Shown: positions 1 to 9,974 of the stretch, in pieces
How the letters are laid out: the number at the start of each line of letters is the position of its first letter
How positions within the stretch are numbered: the stretch's first letter is position 1
Assembly (NCBI GenBank): GCA_900111435.1
Contig: FOIY01000001.1
Coordinates: 682,001-746,000, forward strand
DNA length: 64,000 nucleotides
Source: Ruminococcaceae bacterium KH2T8
GTDB taxonomy: Bacteria > Bacillota > Clostridia > Saccharofermentanales > Saccharofermentanaceae
Direction: 5' to 3'
Translations under genes and position numbers: made by a program
The notes under the pieces: generated by a model
Databases searched by the model: none
What the model was told of the DNA's origin: nothing
Seen by the model: only the letters and a program-made list of their open reading frames with translations

Positions 1-254
1 ACACCCGATAATTCTTCACAGTAACTATAGATATCTTCAAAAGATACATTTAGATAAGTCTGGTCTATATCATATTCAATTGAATACTCTTCAAAAGTAG
101 TAGCAGAAGTCTCTCTATTTCTTGTATAACTCGGAATAACAAAAGCAGTTTCAATACTACCGGTTTCTTCTGAAGTAGGAGCAGAATCGAATCGACCACA
201 AGAAGATATAAGAATACAAGATAATAGAAGTCCAGAAGTAAAAATGCATTTCAT
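1..254 (-). CDS. Putative lipoprotein, 3' end beyond window
   Basis: An ATG at 254 opens a minus-strand frame with no stop before the window edge, so 84 codons are visible. The N-terminus is a short lipoprotein signal: MK, a hydrophobic stretch, then a lipobox ending LISSC at about residue 19, followed by a Ser/Thr/Glu-rich stretch typical of the linker after the lipid-modified cysteine. A GAGGTG ribosome site lies 7 bases before the ATG. It begins 62 bases after the GT87-like gene and no terminator is seen between them, so co-transcription is possible. The mature domain is outside the window and I do not recognise the visible part. The stretch is AT-rich. Confidence 0.7.
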   Translation of the reverse strand, partial: MKCIFTSGLLLSCILISSCGRFDSAPTSEETGSIETAFVIPSYTRNRETSATTFEEYSIEYDIDQTYLNVSFEDIYSYCEELSG

Positions 255-316
255 CCTTAAGCACCTCAATAAATCACAATAACTCTTATTGGGAAAGGAG
301 TCCTAACGGCTATCTA

Positions 317-1657
317 TCAGGCCTTCTTAACTGCCTTGGTACCTGCAGCCTTCTTCTTTGCAATAAATGCAAGTAGTGTCGTGAAGAATACATCTGCCGC
401 AACAGTAACAGGCAAGAGGAAAGCACCCATATTCTGAAGGAAATCAGTTACGAGGAGCGGCCACCTGCCGGGGATGCGGGCAAAGGCTTCGGGCATCTCA
501 TAGATATGGATACCGAATACAAGAAGGAAGATCACGAGATATACGATATCCATGACCTTGATCTTCTCACGCTTCTGCATTACGAAAGCTACGAGTGGGA
601 TAACGAGGAAGATTCCGCAGTACATAAAGCTGAAGATCGGATAACCTACCATTACACCCGTAAGGAGTGCATATGTCTTCCACTTTTCCTTAGTGATCGC
701 TGCAAGGATTATAGCTACTACCGTAAATACCGTAGCGAGCTTCTGAGCAAGAGCAAATACTCTTCCCGATACTACACCGTGTGTTCTCACGAGCGTATCA
801 ACCGAAGATATGAAGTTCGAGATATTGACCTTGTTTCCGAGACCGTATGCAACGGGGTCAGAATAGCTCGGGCTCGCAAGGAGCGCATCAAGAAGGCTCT
901 TCGCCTTACCGAATCCGCCCATGAATGCGAAAGGCAGGAAGAAGATAAGGATACCGTAGATAACTACTCTTACGGAATCGGCCCATCTCTTCTCCTTGAG
1001 GAGCAGGAGACCGAATACCGCGGGGTAGATCTTGATGCACGCGGAGATAGCAAGACAGATAAGACCGATCTCGCGTACGACCTTATTCTCGGAATCCTTC
1101 ATGAGGATATATGCTACAAGGAATGTGAGTGCGACGATGATTATGTTCGCTCTCTCAAACTGATAAAGGAAAGGAGACGAGAGCAGGATAAAGACTACAA
1201 AGAGCTTCTGCATAACATCCTCGAACTCGGCTCTTCCCTTGCTTACTTCAAGTCTCTCATCGGCTGAAGAAAGCTTAATGAACTTCGAGATGATATATGT
1301 GAATATAAATGTCGAAAGCGCGAAATAAACGGAGAATGCGATCATACCGGGCTGAGAGAATCTCATCGACTTGGGAGCGACGGAATAGATAGGCTCGGGT
1401 ATGAATCGTGCGATAAACCAGTAGAAGCAATAGCAGATCGGAGGATAGATCCTCGTCGTATCGAAATACGGATCCCTGCCGCCTGCGTGGAAGATGGGAT
1501 TAAAGAAATCCATCCACGTATCGTTTACATCAAAGAAATACATCTTGGATACGCCCTTATCAGGCATCTGATACATATTAAAAACCGAGATCGCCATCAG
1601 TATGAACATACCGATCATGAAAGCGTACATTAAGGGGTATCTGTTCTTTTTATCCAT
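317..1657 (-). CDS. GT87-like (DUF2029) multi-spanning membrane glycosyltransferase
   Basis: A 446-residue polytopic membrane protein with about 10-12 hydrophobic segments. Features of the GT-C / DUF2029 (GT87) group are visible: an early loop with DFFNP and a YPP motif (about residues 50-80), an ERAN segment before a long hydrophobic run, and a KIYP motif in a later loop. Family members transfer a sugar from a polyprenol-phosphate donor to an extracytoplasmic acceptor; the sugar and acceptor here are unknown. I chose the ATG at 1657 (MDKKNRY) rather than longer upstream frames, because a GGAGG site lies 11 bases before it and the upstream extension is not protein-like. It sits 79 bases downstream of dnaE on the same strand. 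Confidence 0.7.
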   Translation of the reverse strand: MDKKNRYPLMYAFMIGMFILMAISVFNMYQMPDKGVSKMYFFDVNDTWMDFFNPIFHAGGRDPYFDTTRIYPPICYCFYWFIARFIPEPIYSVAPKSMRFSQPGMIAFSVYFALSTFIFTYIISKFIKLSSADERLEVSKGRAEFEDVMQKLFVVFILLSSPFLYQFERANIIIVALTFLVAYILMKDSENKVVREIGLICLAISACIKIYPAVFGLLLLKEKRWADSVRVVIYGILIFFLPFAFMGGFGKAKSLLDALLASPSYSDPVAYGLGNKVNISNFISSVDTLVRTHGVVSGRVFALAQKLATVFTVVAIILAAITKEKWKTYALLTGVMVGYPIFSFMYCGIFLVIPLVAFVMQKREKIKVMDIVYLVIFLLVFGIHIYEMPEAFARIPGRWPLLVTDFLQNMGAFLLPVTVAADVFFTTLLAFIAKKKAAGTKAVKKA

Positions 1658-1736
1658 TATCGACCCATCCTCCAAACAACTAGAAAAAATAATAATCTGT
1701 ATGGATTTTAATGTCAAATAGAGTGGCGTCGATGGA

Positions 1737-4700
1737 TCAGTTGGATGATACGTTACCGTCCCCGCAGAAATCATTCAAGACTGCGAGTACATCGGGATCG
1801 CTCGAGACATAGCATACGGGGTCTACCCTCACAACACTTCCGTCGGACGAGAACTCGATATCGACGGGAATATTGCCGTGAAAGTAGACAAGGAGATTAA
1901 GGAGCCTTTCGTACCCCGGGTCAGTAGCACTGCCGTTGAACCTGATCCTCACGGTACCGGGAAGTGCCGCTGGCTTTCCCTGGATATTGGGGATCTCGGG
2001 GGTCTCGGGCGCCGTCTCGAACATCCTGCCCTTAGGCATGGGATAGTCCTTCTTTATAAGTCTGTCTGATGCGGATATCGCCTGCTTTATTCCCGGGCGT
2101 TTTCCTATCTCATCCGCCATCTCATCGTTATTCGGCATCAGGTATATCTCATCTATCGCGAGCGAGAACGAATCATCATTTCTAAGTCTCCTCTTACCTA
2201 CAAAGAGATAAGCGGTATTTGTCTGAAGGATCTTGCCGTAATCCTCCATCACGCGTCCGAACATCGCAGCCTCGAACTGACCATACATATCCTCTATCTG
2301 AAGGACGGCCATGAACGTCTTGGACTTCGTTGTCCTTATCTTCTTTGACATGAGCATACCGCACATGATAACAGGCCTGTCGTCATTAAGCGATGCGAGC
2401 CTTCCGGCATCTGCATGCTCTTTCAGGTCGAGCATGGTAAATGTCGAGAACCTCTCAATATATTTCGAATAAGCATGAAGAGGGTGCCCCGAGAGGTAGA
2501 TACCTACCGTATCCTTCTCCATCTGAAGCTTCTCATTCTCGGGATATTCTTCGCAGTTGGTTATCCTGATCGAAGGCTCCTGCACTGAAGAGCCGCTGTC
2601 CGCATCAAAGAGACTCATCTGTCCTTCCACCTGACGGTTACCGGAGCTTGCAAGCTTCTCATATTCGGTACGGACGACGGCGATCATGGTACATCTGTTA
2701 TATCCCGTCCAATCGAGTGCCGATGCATAGATAAGCGACTCGATCATATTACGCTTTATGTCAGTCTTCGAGCATCTGACAAGGAAGTCCTCGAAAGACT
2801 TGAACTCGCCGCCTCTGCTCCTCTCAGCTACGAGCTCCTTGACGGCTCCCTCACCTACGTTCTTTAAGACGGAAAGACCGATCCTTATCGCTCTTTCGCC
2901 TTCGGGGGCAAACTTGACCTCGCTCTTATTCACATCGGGAGGCAGGACCTTTATCCCCATCGGTTCGCAGCAGTTGATATACCATGCGGCAGCCGCGATA
3001 TTGAACCTGAACGAGTTCATCATGGCAGCCATGAATTCAGTCGGATAATAATACTTGAGATAAGCCGTATAGTAACCGACTATCGCATATGCGGCGGCAT
3101 GTGACTTATTGAATGCATAACCGGCAAATCCGGCTACATCGTTAAAGATCTTATCTGCCGTCTTCTCAGGAACGCCGTGAGCAACGGCACCTTCGATCTG
3201 CTTACCCGTCTCATCGGTTCCGCCGTAGATAAAGAGCTGTCTGTACTTCTCCATGAGCGATTTCTTTTTCTTGCTCATGGCTCTTCTGATGTTATCGGAC
3301 TGTCCCATCGAGAATCCGGCAAGATCACGAACGATCTGCATTACCTGCTCCTGATAGACCATACATCCGTAAGTTACGTTCAGGATGGGCTCCAAGAGCG
3401 GGTGATCATAGACTATCGACGAACTGTTATGCTTACCGCTTACATACTTCGGGATCTGATCCATGGGACCCGGTCTGTAAAGCGAGATACCTGCGGTGAT
3501 ATCCTCTATCGAGCCGGGCTTTAAGTCCTTCATGAACGAGGTCATGCCTTTACTTTCAAGCTGGAATATACCGACCGTATCGCCCTCACCGATCATCCTG
3601 AACACATTGGCGTCGTCGAGCGGCAGCGCATCAAATACGATGTCCTTTCCGTATCTTTCCTTGACCATATCAGCGGTATCTCGAAGCACGGTAAGAGTTC
3701 GAAGTCCCAAGAAGTCGAACTTCAGAAGTCCTACGCTCTCGATATCGGCCTTGGCAAACTGAACGACTGCATTATCATCATTTACCGCAAGCGGCGCGAT
3801 ATCGGTAATGGGCTTACCGGAGATGATTACACCTGCCGCATGAGTAGAAGTATGCCTGGGCATTCCCTCGAGCTTCATGGCGACATCTATTACTTTACGA
3901 ACTGCAGGGTCGGAATCATATTCCGCCTTGAGTTCCTTATTTATCTCGAGTGCATTCGCGATAGTGATACCGATATTTTCGGGGATCATCTTTACGATCG
4001 CGTCAGTTCTTGCATACGGAAGATCCATTACTCTTGCGACGTCCCTGATACACATCCTTGCCGCGAGCGTACCGAAAGTGATTACCTGAGCAACTCTTTC
4101 CTCACCGTATTTGCGCGTGACGTAATCGATGACTTCCTGTCTTCTTTCGTAGCAGAAATCGACGTCAAAATCGGGCATCGATACACGTTCACTGTTGAGG
4201 AATCTCTCGAATACGAGATTGTACTTTATCGGATCGACATCCGTGATACCGATCGCATATGCGACCAGGGAACCAGCACCCGATCCTCTTCCGGGACCGA
4301 CCATGATGCCGTGAGTCTTCGCATAGTTTATGAAGTCCCAGACTATCAGATAGTAGTCCGTATAGCCCATGCTGTTTATAACACTGAGCTCATAGTCCGC
4401 TCGCTTGCTGTACACATCTTCCGCCGCGGCCATGCCCTTGATCTCATATCGATTCTTCAGGCCTTCGACAGTCAGATGATGAAGATATTCCTTATTGTCG
4501 GCAAAGCCTTCGGGGATCTCATATTCCGGAAGATGGATGGTCGAGAAATCATATTCGGCACGACACATCTGCGCGATCTTCATCGTATTATCGATCGCCT
4601 CGTTCATATCGGGGAAGAATGATCGCATCTCTTCTTCAGATCTTACGTAAAAGTCATCGGTCTGCATCCTCATCCTGTCCTTATCGGAGAGCTTAGCTCC

Positions 4701-5384
4701 GGTCTGTAGGCAGAGGAGAACGTCCTGAACATATGCATCTTCTTTCTTCAGGTAATGACAGTCATTAGTTGCGACGAGAGGAATTCCCGTCTTGTTCGAG
4801 ATCGCTATAAGCGCGGCATTGACTCTCGACTGTTCGGTCAGGACATTGCTCTGTATCTCGAGATAGTAGTTGCCTCTTCCGAAGAGCGAATCGAACCACA
4901 AGGCTTCCTTCTCTGCTTCATCGACCTTGCCGTCGATTATGAGTTCCGAGAGCTTTCCCGCCAGGCATCCAGAAAGGCAGATCAGCCCTTCGTGCCACAT
5001 CGAAAGAAGCTCCTTATCTATCCTCGGACGTCTGTAAAACCCTTCGGTATATCCGGCCGATACGAGACGGTTCAGATTCTTAAGACCTTCGTTGTCTTTC
5101 GCGAGCAGGATCAGGTGATTATATGCCCTGCTCTTATCCGACATACTCTTATCGAATCGCGATGAAGGTGCTACATATACTTCACAGCCGATGATCGGAT
5201 GAATACCTGCGGCAGTCATCTCTTTATAGAATTCGACACATCCGAACATCGATCCGTGATCGGTGATCGCGCAATGCTCCATTCCGAGCTCCTTAAGGCG
5301 CTCGACAAGATCCTTTATCCTGATCGCGCCGTCCAGGAGACTATATTCGGTATGGAGATGCAGATGTGTAAATCCCGATGCCAT
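1737..5384 (-). CDS. dnaE: DNA polymerase III subunit alpha
   Basis: A 1,215-residue replicative polymerase subunit of the C-family. An N-terminal PHP domain starts THLHLHTEYSLLDGA (residue 6 on). The polymerase active site carries PDFDVDF at residues 404-410, supplying catalytic aspartates. GPGRGSGAGS and a HTSTHAAG stretch are typical of DnaE, and the C-terminal third holds helix-hairpin-helix and OB-fold regions. The length is slightly above the usual 1,100-1,200. It starts one base after the uvrB stop codon, and its ribosome site (GGAGGAAAG) overlaps the end of uvrB, so the two are translationally close and form one operon. In Bacillota, DnaE works beside PolC in lagging-strand synthesis or repair; PolC is not in this window. 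Confidence 0.97.
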   Translation of the reverse strand: MASGFTHLHLHTEYSLLDGAIRIKDLVERLKELGMEHCAITDHGSMFGCVEFYKEMTAAGIHPIIGCEVYVAPSSRFDKSMSDKSRAYNHLILLAKDNEGLKNLNRLVSAGYTEGFYRRPRIDKELLSMWHEGLICLSGCLAGKLSELIIDGKVDEAEKEALWFDSLFGRGNYYLEIQSNVLTEQSRVNAALIAISNKTGIPLVATNDCHYLKKEDAYVQDVLLCLQTGAKLSDKDRMRMQTDDFYVRSEEEMRSFFPDMNEAIDNTMKIAQMCRAEYDFSTIHLPEYEIPEGFADNKEYLHHLTVEGLKNRYEIKGMAAAEDVYSKRADYELSVINSMGYTDYYLIVWDFINYAKTHGIMVGPGRGSGAGSLVAYAIGITDVDPIKYNLVFERFLNSERVSMPDFDVDFCYERRQEVIDYVTRKYGEERVAQVITFGTLAARMCIRDVARVMDLPYARTDAIVKMIPENIGITIANALEINKELKAEYDSDPAVRKVIDVAMKLEGMPRHTSTHAAGVIISGKPITDIAPLAVNDDNAVVQFAKADIESVGLLKFDFLGLRTLTVLRDTADMVKERYGKDIVFDALPLDDANVFRMIGEGDTVGIFQLESKGMTSFMKDLKPGSIEDITAGISLYRPGPMDQIPKYVSGKHNSSSIVYDHPLLEPILNVTYGCMVYQEQVMQIVRDLAGFSMGQSDNIRRAMSKKKKSLMEKYRQLFIYGGTDETGKQIEGAVAHGVPEKTADKIFNDVAGFAGYAFNKSHAAAYAIVGYYTAYLKYYYPTEFMAAMMNSFRFNIAAAAWYINCCEPMGIKVLPPDVNKSEVKFAPEGERAIRIGLSVLKNVGEGAVKELVAERSRGGEFKSFEDFLVRCSKTDIKRNMIESLIYASALDWTGYNRCTMIAVVRTEYEKLASSGNRQVEGQMSLFDADSGSSVQEPSIRITNCEEYPENEKLQMEKDTVGIYLSGHPLHAYSKYIERFSTFTMLDLKEHADAGRLASLNDDRPVIMCGMLMSKKIRTTKSKTFMAVLQIEDMYGQFEAAMFGRVMEDYGKILQTNTAYLFVGKRRLRNDDSFSLAIDEIYLMPNNDEMADEIGKRPGIKQAISASDRLIKKDYPMPKGRMFETAPETPEIPNIQGKPAALPGTVRIRFNGSATDPGYERLLNLLVYFHGNIPVDIEFSSDGSVVRVDPVCYVSSDPDVLAVLNDFCGDGNVSSN

Positions 5385-5385
5385 C

Positions 5386-7386
5386 TTACTTTCCTCCGCT
5401 GCCCTTGAGCGAGATGATCACATCGCGGATCTCCGCGGCCTTCTCGAAATCGAGTTCCTTGGCAGCGGCACGCATCTCCTTATCGAGCTTGGCGATGAGC
5501 TTCTCCTTATCTTCTTCGGATACGCTTCCGCTGTCACCCGTGTTGATGAGCTTTTTGACATCGAGCTTCTTGACTTTCTCGTTCTTCGCGGAGTCGGATA
5601 CGATATCGAATACGTCCTTGATCTCCTTCTTGATCGTCTTCGGGATGATGCCGTGCTCTTCGTTATATCTCTGCTGTATCTCACGACGTCTGTTCGTCTC
5701 AGCGACGGCATTCATCATGGAATCCGTAACGGAATCCGCGAAGAGTATAACGCGGCCGTTGCTGTTACGCGCACAGCGTCCCATGATCTGAATGAGCGAC
5801 CTCTCGGATCTTAAGAATCCTTCCTTATCGGCATCGAGAATCATGAGCATCGAGACTTCAGGCAGGTCGATACCTTCTCTTAAAAGATTGATACCTACGA
5901 TGACATCTATCTTGTCGCTCCTGAGCTGATTTAATATCTCCATCCTCTCGACCGTATCGATATCCGAATGAAGATATGTGACCCTGATACCTTCCTTCGA
6001 AAGGAAGTCCGTAAGATCCTCAGACATCTTCTTTGTAAGTGTCATTATGAGAGTCTTCTCACCGATCTTATTATTCTCTCTTATCTCGTGGATGATCTCC
6101 TCGATCTGTCCTTCGACGGGTCTTATGGAGATCTGAGGCTCGAGAAGTCCCGTAGGTCTTATTACCTGCTCAACGACCTGATCGGAATGCTGCTTTTCGT
6201 AGTCGGCGGGAGTCGCGGATACGAATACGGTCTGACCCATTCTCTCTTCGAATTCCTCGAACTTCAAAGGTCTGTTATCGTATGCGGACGGAAGCCTGAA
6301 TCCGTACTGAACGAGCATATCCTTTCGTGCGCGATCTCCGTTATACATCGCACCTACCTGAGGTACCGTAACGTGAGACTCGTCTATAAAGAGAAGATAA
6401 TCCTCGGGGAAGAAATCCATAAGCGTACATGGTGCTTCTCCCGCCTCTCGCTGAGCGATATGCCTGGAATAATTCTCAATACCCTTACAGATACCCGTCT
6501 CGTTTAGAAGTTCCATATCGTATCTGGTCCTCTGCTCGAGCCTGTAGGCCTCGATGAGCTTTCCTTCATCACGAAGCTCTGCTACGCGATCTTCCAGCTC
6601 GGCCTCTATCGTCGTCAGGGCATGCTTGAGCTTTGCCTTGCCTGTAGCATAATGTGACGCCGGGAAGATCTCGACGAAGCTCCTGCTCCACTCTGTCTTT
6701 CCGCTTATCGCATGAACAAAACTGATCTTTTCGATCTCATCTCCGAAGAAGCTGATCCTCGTGAGCATCTCCTCCGAATCGGGAGTATAGATATCGAGTA
6801 CATCTCCTCTGCAGCGGAATGTACCACGCTTTACTTCAAAATCATTTCGCTCGTACTGGATGTTGATGAGCTCGGCCATGACCTCATCGGGAGATATCTC
6901 CTGACCGACCCTCAGGCTTACCATAAGGGACTTATAGTCTTCTTTCTCACCGATACCGTAGATACACGAAACGGAAGATACAACGATGACATCGTCTCTT
7001 GTAAGAAGGGATCTCGTAGCCGCATGACGCATCCTGTCGATCTCGTCATTTATCGCACTGTCCTTCTCGATATATGTATCCGTCGCGGCAATATATGCCT
7101 CGGGCTGATAGTAATCGTAATATGAGACAAAGTATTCTACCGCATTCTCGGGAAACAGTTCCTTGAACTCGGAATAGAGCTGTCCTGCGAGAGTCTTATT
7201 ATGTGCGAGGATCAGAGTAGGTCTGTTGATCTGTGCGATGACATTGGCCATCGTGAACGTCTTTCCCGAGCCTGTGACACCAAGGAGCGTCTGGCCGCGG
7301 TCACCTTTCCTGATACCTTCAACGAGCTGACTTATTGCCTTCGGCTGATCTCCCGAAGGCTGATGTTCCGATACGAGCTTAAACAT
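5386..7386 (-). CDS. uvrB: Excinuclease ABC subunit B
   Basis: A 666-residue DNA-damage recognition helicase of the UvrABC nucleotide excision repair system. The Walker A motif GVTGSGKT is at residues 36-43. The beta-hairpin region with YDYYQPEAY follows near residue 90, and the helicase motifs include LFIDESH and SATPADYE. The C-terminal UVR motif (about 630-660, with [12 protein letters not shown]) contacts UvrC. Length is normal. No Shine-Dalgarno sequence precedes the ATG; instead an extended -10 (TGG then TATAAT) ends exactly 6 bases before it, so the mRNA is probably leaderless. It heads the uvrB-dnaE operon, which couples repair and replication genes. Confidence 0.98.
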   Translation of the reverse strand: MFKLVSEHQPSGDQPKAISQLVEGIRKGDRGQTLLGVTGSGKTFTMANVIAQINRPTLILAHNKTLAGQLYSEFKELFPENAVEYFVSYYDYYQPEAYIAATDTYIEKDSAINDEIDRMRHAATRSLLTRDDVIVVSSVSCIYGIGEKEDYKSLMVSLRVGQEISPDEVMAELINIQYERNDFEVKRGTFRCRGDVLDIYTPDSEEMLTRISFFGDEIEKISFVHAISGKTEWSRSFVEIFPASHYATGKAKLKHALTTIEAELEDRVAELRDEGKLIEAYRLEQRTRYDMELLNETGICKGIENYSRHIAQREAGEAPCTLMDFFPEDYLLFIDESHVTVPQVGAMYNGDRARKDMLVQYGFRLPSAYDNRPLKFEEFEERMGQTVFVSATPADYEKQHSDQVVEQVIRPTGLLEPQISIRPVEGQIEEIIHEIRENNKIGEKTLIMTLTKKMSEDLTDFLSKEGIRVTYLHSDIDTVERMEILNQLRSDKIDVIVGINLLREGIDLPEVSMLMILDADKEGFLRSERSLIQIMGRCARNSNGRVILFADSVTDSMMNAVAETNRRREIQQRYNEEHGIIPKTIKKEIKDVFDIVSDSAKNEKVKKLDVKKLINTGDSGSVSEEDKEKLIAKLDKEMRAAAKELDFEKAAEIRDVIISLKGSGGK

Positions 7387-7401
7387 GAATTGATTATACC
7401 A
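7384..7401 (-). promoter_or_regulatory. Extended -10 promoter of uvrB, probably leaderless
   Basis: On the minus strand TGG plus TATAAT (7393-7401) is followed by six bases and then the uvrB ATG (7386-7384). Transcription would begin at or within a base of the ATG. No purine-rich ribosome site fits in the gap. The same spacing is seen at rsmE and tetR. The -35 region is poor, as expected of extended -10 promoters. Confidence 0.6.
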
Positions 7402-7440
7402 CCGAGAGGCCCTAAAGAAAATATGTTCTCATATAAATAT

Positions 7441-7472
7441 AGGACCCCGGATCGAATGACCCGGGATCCCGT
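7441..7472 (-). terminator. Weak hairpin downstream of the ABC permease gene
   Basis: GGATCCCGGG and CCGGGGTCC can pair around a short loop about 25 bases after the stop codon at 7497. The following stretch is AT-rich but not a clean T run, so termination strength is uncertain. Confidence 0.4.
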
Positions 7473-7496
7473 TAACAGATCTTATGATTTGAATCG

Positions 7497-9095
7497 TCAG
7501 CCTGCCATCTCTACGTTATCGACCGCATTCTTTGCGATCAAAAGAAGGATAAGGGCGATGACCGCGCCTGCACCTGCCGCCGAGATAAAGAATACGAAGA
7601 GCGACTTCGTCAAGAAGAATACGATCGCTGCGGGAATGATCGCAACCATTACTACTCCATATCCCATGAATGTACGGAGCATAACGAGAAGTACTCGTCC
7701 AAGGCTCCTGAATATCCTTATCGAGATGATAGCCATGAGTTCGAAGAGAATATCGAATACGAGCATCATGACTGCTGCGCCTGCACACGCAAGGATAGAG
7801 CACTTAAGGCAGAACCACATTATGGCACCACATACGATAGAGTCGAAGATCATCTCGGGAAGCTCGGAGAGGATGCAGTTAAAGAGTTTTGTCGTACCCT
7901 TCTCCGGGATCATGAAGATATAAGGCTTATTGAACTCGAGGACCGTCTTACCGCCGCCGAATACGACTGCGTTGAGCGCGATCATCATTACGACGCTCAT
8001 GATCATCGTCATATCAGGTCCGCCATCATAATCAAAACCCGTACGACTCATGATAGCGATATATGCGAGAGTGATGAATCTATAGATAAGTGCGAGCTTA
8101 TTGATGAAGAAGAACCTTGTTGCTCTCTTGTTCTCAAAGAGATGTCTGTGGAAGAATGCCGAGGCACCCCATCCCTTATCAAATACCTCTTTACCTACCT
8201 TTATCTTACGATTGAGCTTTGTCGAATCAGTATCAAGGCCGGCCTTCTTGGCTTCCTTTGCGTCAGCTACTTTCTGTGCGCCTGCGATCGCTGCCTCATA
8301 GTAATCAACATCCCCCTTGAGGTAGAGGATAACAACACCGGCGATAGCCGCAACGGTGATGATGATACCCAGTGCAAGATATACCATATTGCCCGTAAGG
8401 ATACCGCTGTAGATGAGGTTTACCCATCCTGCTACGGGGAAGATCTTTGCCCAGAGAGTAGTGCCTACTCCTGCGATTATTCCCTTTAAACCCAAAGCCT
8501 TTATAGCTTCAAAGGAGCCGCAGCTCTTGTAGAGCGTAGCGAAAGAGACCGCTACGAATGCAACGTTCAGAATGATCGCAATGGTCTTTACCGTCTTGAG
8601 CTTCTTTTCGTCATTATTAAAGCATGCACCGAGGAAGGCACCTAAGAGATAGCCTACGCTCATGACAACTACTGCGCTCAAAAGAAGTGCGATTATATCA
8701 AACGAGTTAAGTCCGAGTGCCATATGAAGCACGCTCGACTGTGAGCATAAAACCCAGAGTGTGATCGCGCAGAGCTTGGCGATACCCGTTGCAGCGATAA
8801 GAAGATTGAACTTCTCGGAGAAAGGTCCCGCCAGATGGAAATTAACATCGGCATTCGTAAATCCTACGACTCCGTTATCAAGACCCGAGAAGAATATAAA
8901 ATCAAACATGACGATCAGGATCACATTAAGGCTTCCGATAGCAAGGTCGGTATTCCTGATGATCGAATCATCCGTATTGACCGATGCCGTCCAGAGCAAC
9001 ATCGCCATGAATCCGATCGCAAAAACAGCGATAGCTATGACCCACGGTTTCTTTGCCAGGTCCTTTCTGAATCTGTAAAGTGTAGCGGATAACAT
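7497..9095 (-). CDS. Putative ABC exporter permease (ABC_export-like)
   Basis: A 532-residue integral membrane protein with about 12 hydrophobic segments and a charged cytoplasmic loop near residues 275-310. The start (MLSATLYRFRKDL) and overall form match the large single-polypeptide permeases in the putative ABC exporter family, which pair with an ABC-2-type ATPase. The ATG lies two bases after the stop of the ATPase gene, and its ribosome site GGAGGCC is inside the end of that gene, so both are made together. Substrate unknown. No resistance or bacteriocin gene lies beside it to suggest one. Confidence 0.7.
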   Translation of the reverse strand: MLSATLYRFRKDLAKKPWVIAIAVFAIGFMAMLLWTASVNTDDSIIRNTDLAIGSLNVILIVMFDFIFFSGLDNGVVGFTNADVNFHLAGPFSEKFNLLIAATGIAKLCAITLWVLCSQSSVLHMALGLNSFDIIALLLSAVVVMSVGYLLGAFLGACFNNDEKKLKTVKTIAIILNVAFVAVSFATLYKSCGSFEAIKALGLKGIIAGVGTTLWAKIFPVAGWVNLIYSGILTGNMVYLALGIIITVAAIAGVVILYLKGDVDYYEAAIAGAQKVADAKEAKKAGLDTDSTKLNRKIKVGKEVFDKGWGASAFFHRHLFENKRATRFFFINKLALIYRFITLAYIAIMSRTGFDYDGGPDMTMIMSVVMMIALNAVVFGGGKTVLEFNKPYIFMIPEKGTTKLFNCILSELPEMIFDSIVCGAIMWFCLKCSILACAGAAVMMLVFDILFELMAIISIRIFRSLGRVLLVMLRTFMGYGVVMVAIIPAAIVFFLTKSLFVFFISAAGAGAVIALILLLIAKNAVDNVEMAG

Positions 9096-9097
9096 GA

Positions 9098-9805
9098 TCA
9101 GGCCTCCTTGGGTGTACCTTCGGTGATCTCGAAGAAGAGCTCATCGAGTGACTTGTCGGTAGAACTGTCGGGGCTGTTATGCTTCGTAGCCGCGATCTGA
9201 CCGTGCATCATGATGTGAGCTACATCCCAGTAGTCTTCGATCGTATCGATCATGTGTGTTGAGATGAGGACTGTCTTTCCCGCTTCCTTGAGCTCGACGA
9301 ATACCTGCTTCAATTCCTTGATCGCATGAGGATCAAGACCGACCATGGGCTCATCGAAGATGACTACGGAAGGATCATGTACGAGAGCACAGCAGATAGA
9401 TACTTTCTGCTGCATACCCTTCGAGAGTTCCTTGCCCATCTTCTTTTCCTTATCCTTGAGCTCGAATCTTTCGAGGAGCTCATCTACTCTTGAAAGGTTA
9501 TCCACCTTATAAGCTCTTCTTATGAATTCCATATGCTCCCTGACAGTGAGCGTGTCGTAAAGGGCAGGCATCTCGGGGATATATCCGAGCATTCTCTTTG
9601 CTTCGAGGCTCCTGTTATCGAGGCCGTTGATCTCGATCTTTCCGCTATAGCGAAGAAGTCCCGAGATAGATTTGATAATAGTGGATTTACCTGCTCCGTT
9701 AGGTCCTAAGAGGATACCTATCTCGCCGTCATTGATCGTGAACGAGAGATTATTATTGGCACAATAGTTTCCGTATTTCTTTGTTACATTGCTTACCGTG
9801 AGCAT
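9098..9805 (-). CDS. ABC transporter ATP-binding protein
   Basis: A 235-residue ATPase with all core motifs: Walker A GPNGAGKST (about residues 34-42), a signature LSKGMQQK, Walker B VVIFDEP and a switch histidine in LISTHM. The sequence resembles the ABC-2 exporter ATPases (CcmA/EcsA-like). It is upstream of, and translationally close to, the permease gene, and together they would form an exporter of unknown substrate. A GGAGGGG ribosome site precedes the ATG. The gene is divergent from the lipoprotein at 9975. Confidence 0.9.
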   Translation of the reverse strand: MLTVSNVTKKYGNYCANNNLSFTINDGEIGILLGPNGAGKSTIIKSISGLLRYSGKIEINGLDNRSLEAKRMLGYIPEMPALYDTLTVREHMEFIRRAYKVDNLSRVDELLERFELKDKEKKMGKELSKGMQQKVSICCALVHDPSVVIFDEPMVGLDPHAIKELKQVFVELKEAGKTVLISTHMIDTIEDYWDVAHIMMHGQIAATKHNSPDSSTDKSLDELFFEITEGTPKEA

Positions 9806-9974
9806 TTCTATACCCCTCCGTATGAATCATTCATCCTGATGATAGCAACATGTGTTTAAGCAATGATCATTCAAATTATAAGAATGTATAAAGAAAGTTT
9901 CCGATAATGCGACAGTTTTGCCCAATATACATCCCGGCTCAACGATACAATGAAATGGTTACGGAGGTTATCCT

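Noticed and set aside
506-1267. Plus-strand open frame of 253 codons inside the GT87-like gene
   Set aside because: Composition is dominated by charged residues from antisense reading; no ribosome site; the minus-strand gene has clear membrane-protein character.
3840-4622. Plus-strand open frame of 260 codons inside dnaE
   Set aside because: Antisense shadow of a highly conserved gene; no start site or family pattern.
9900-9960. TTGCCC and TACAAT as the promoter of the plus-strand lipoprotein
   Set aside because: The boxes are about 22 bases apart, too far for a normal sigma-A promoter, and TG is absent before the -10.
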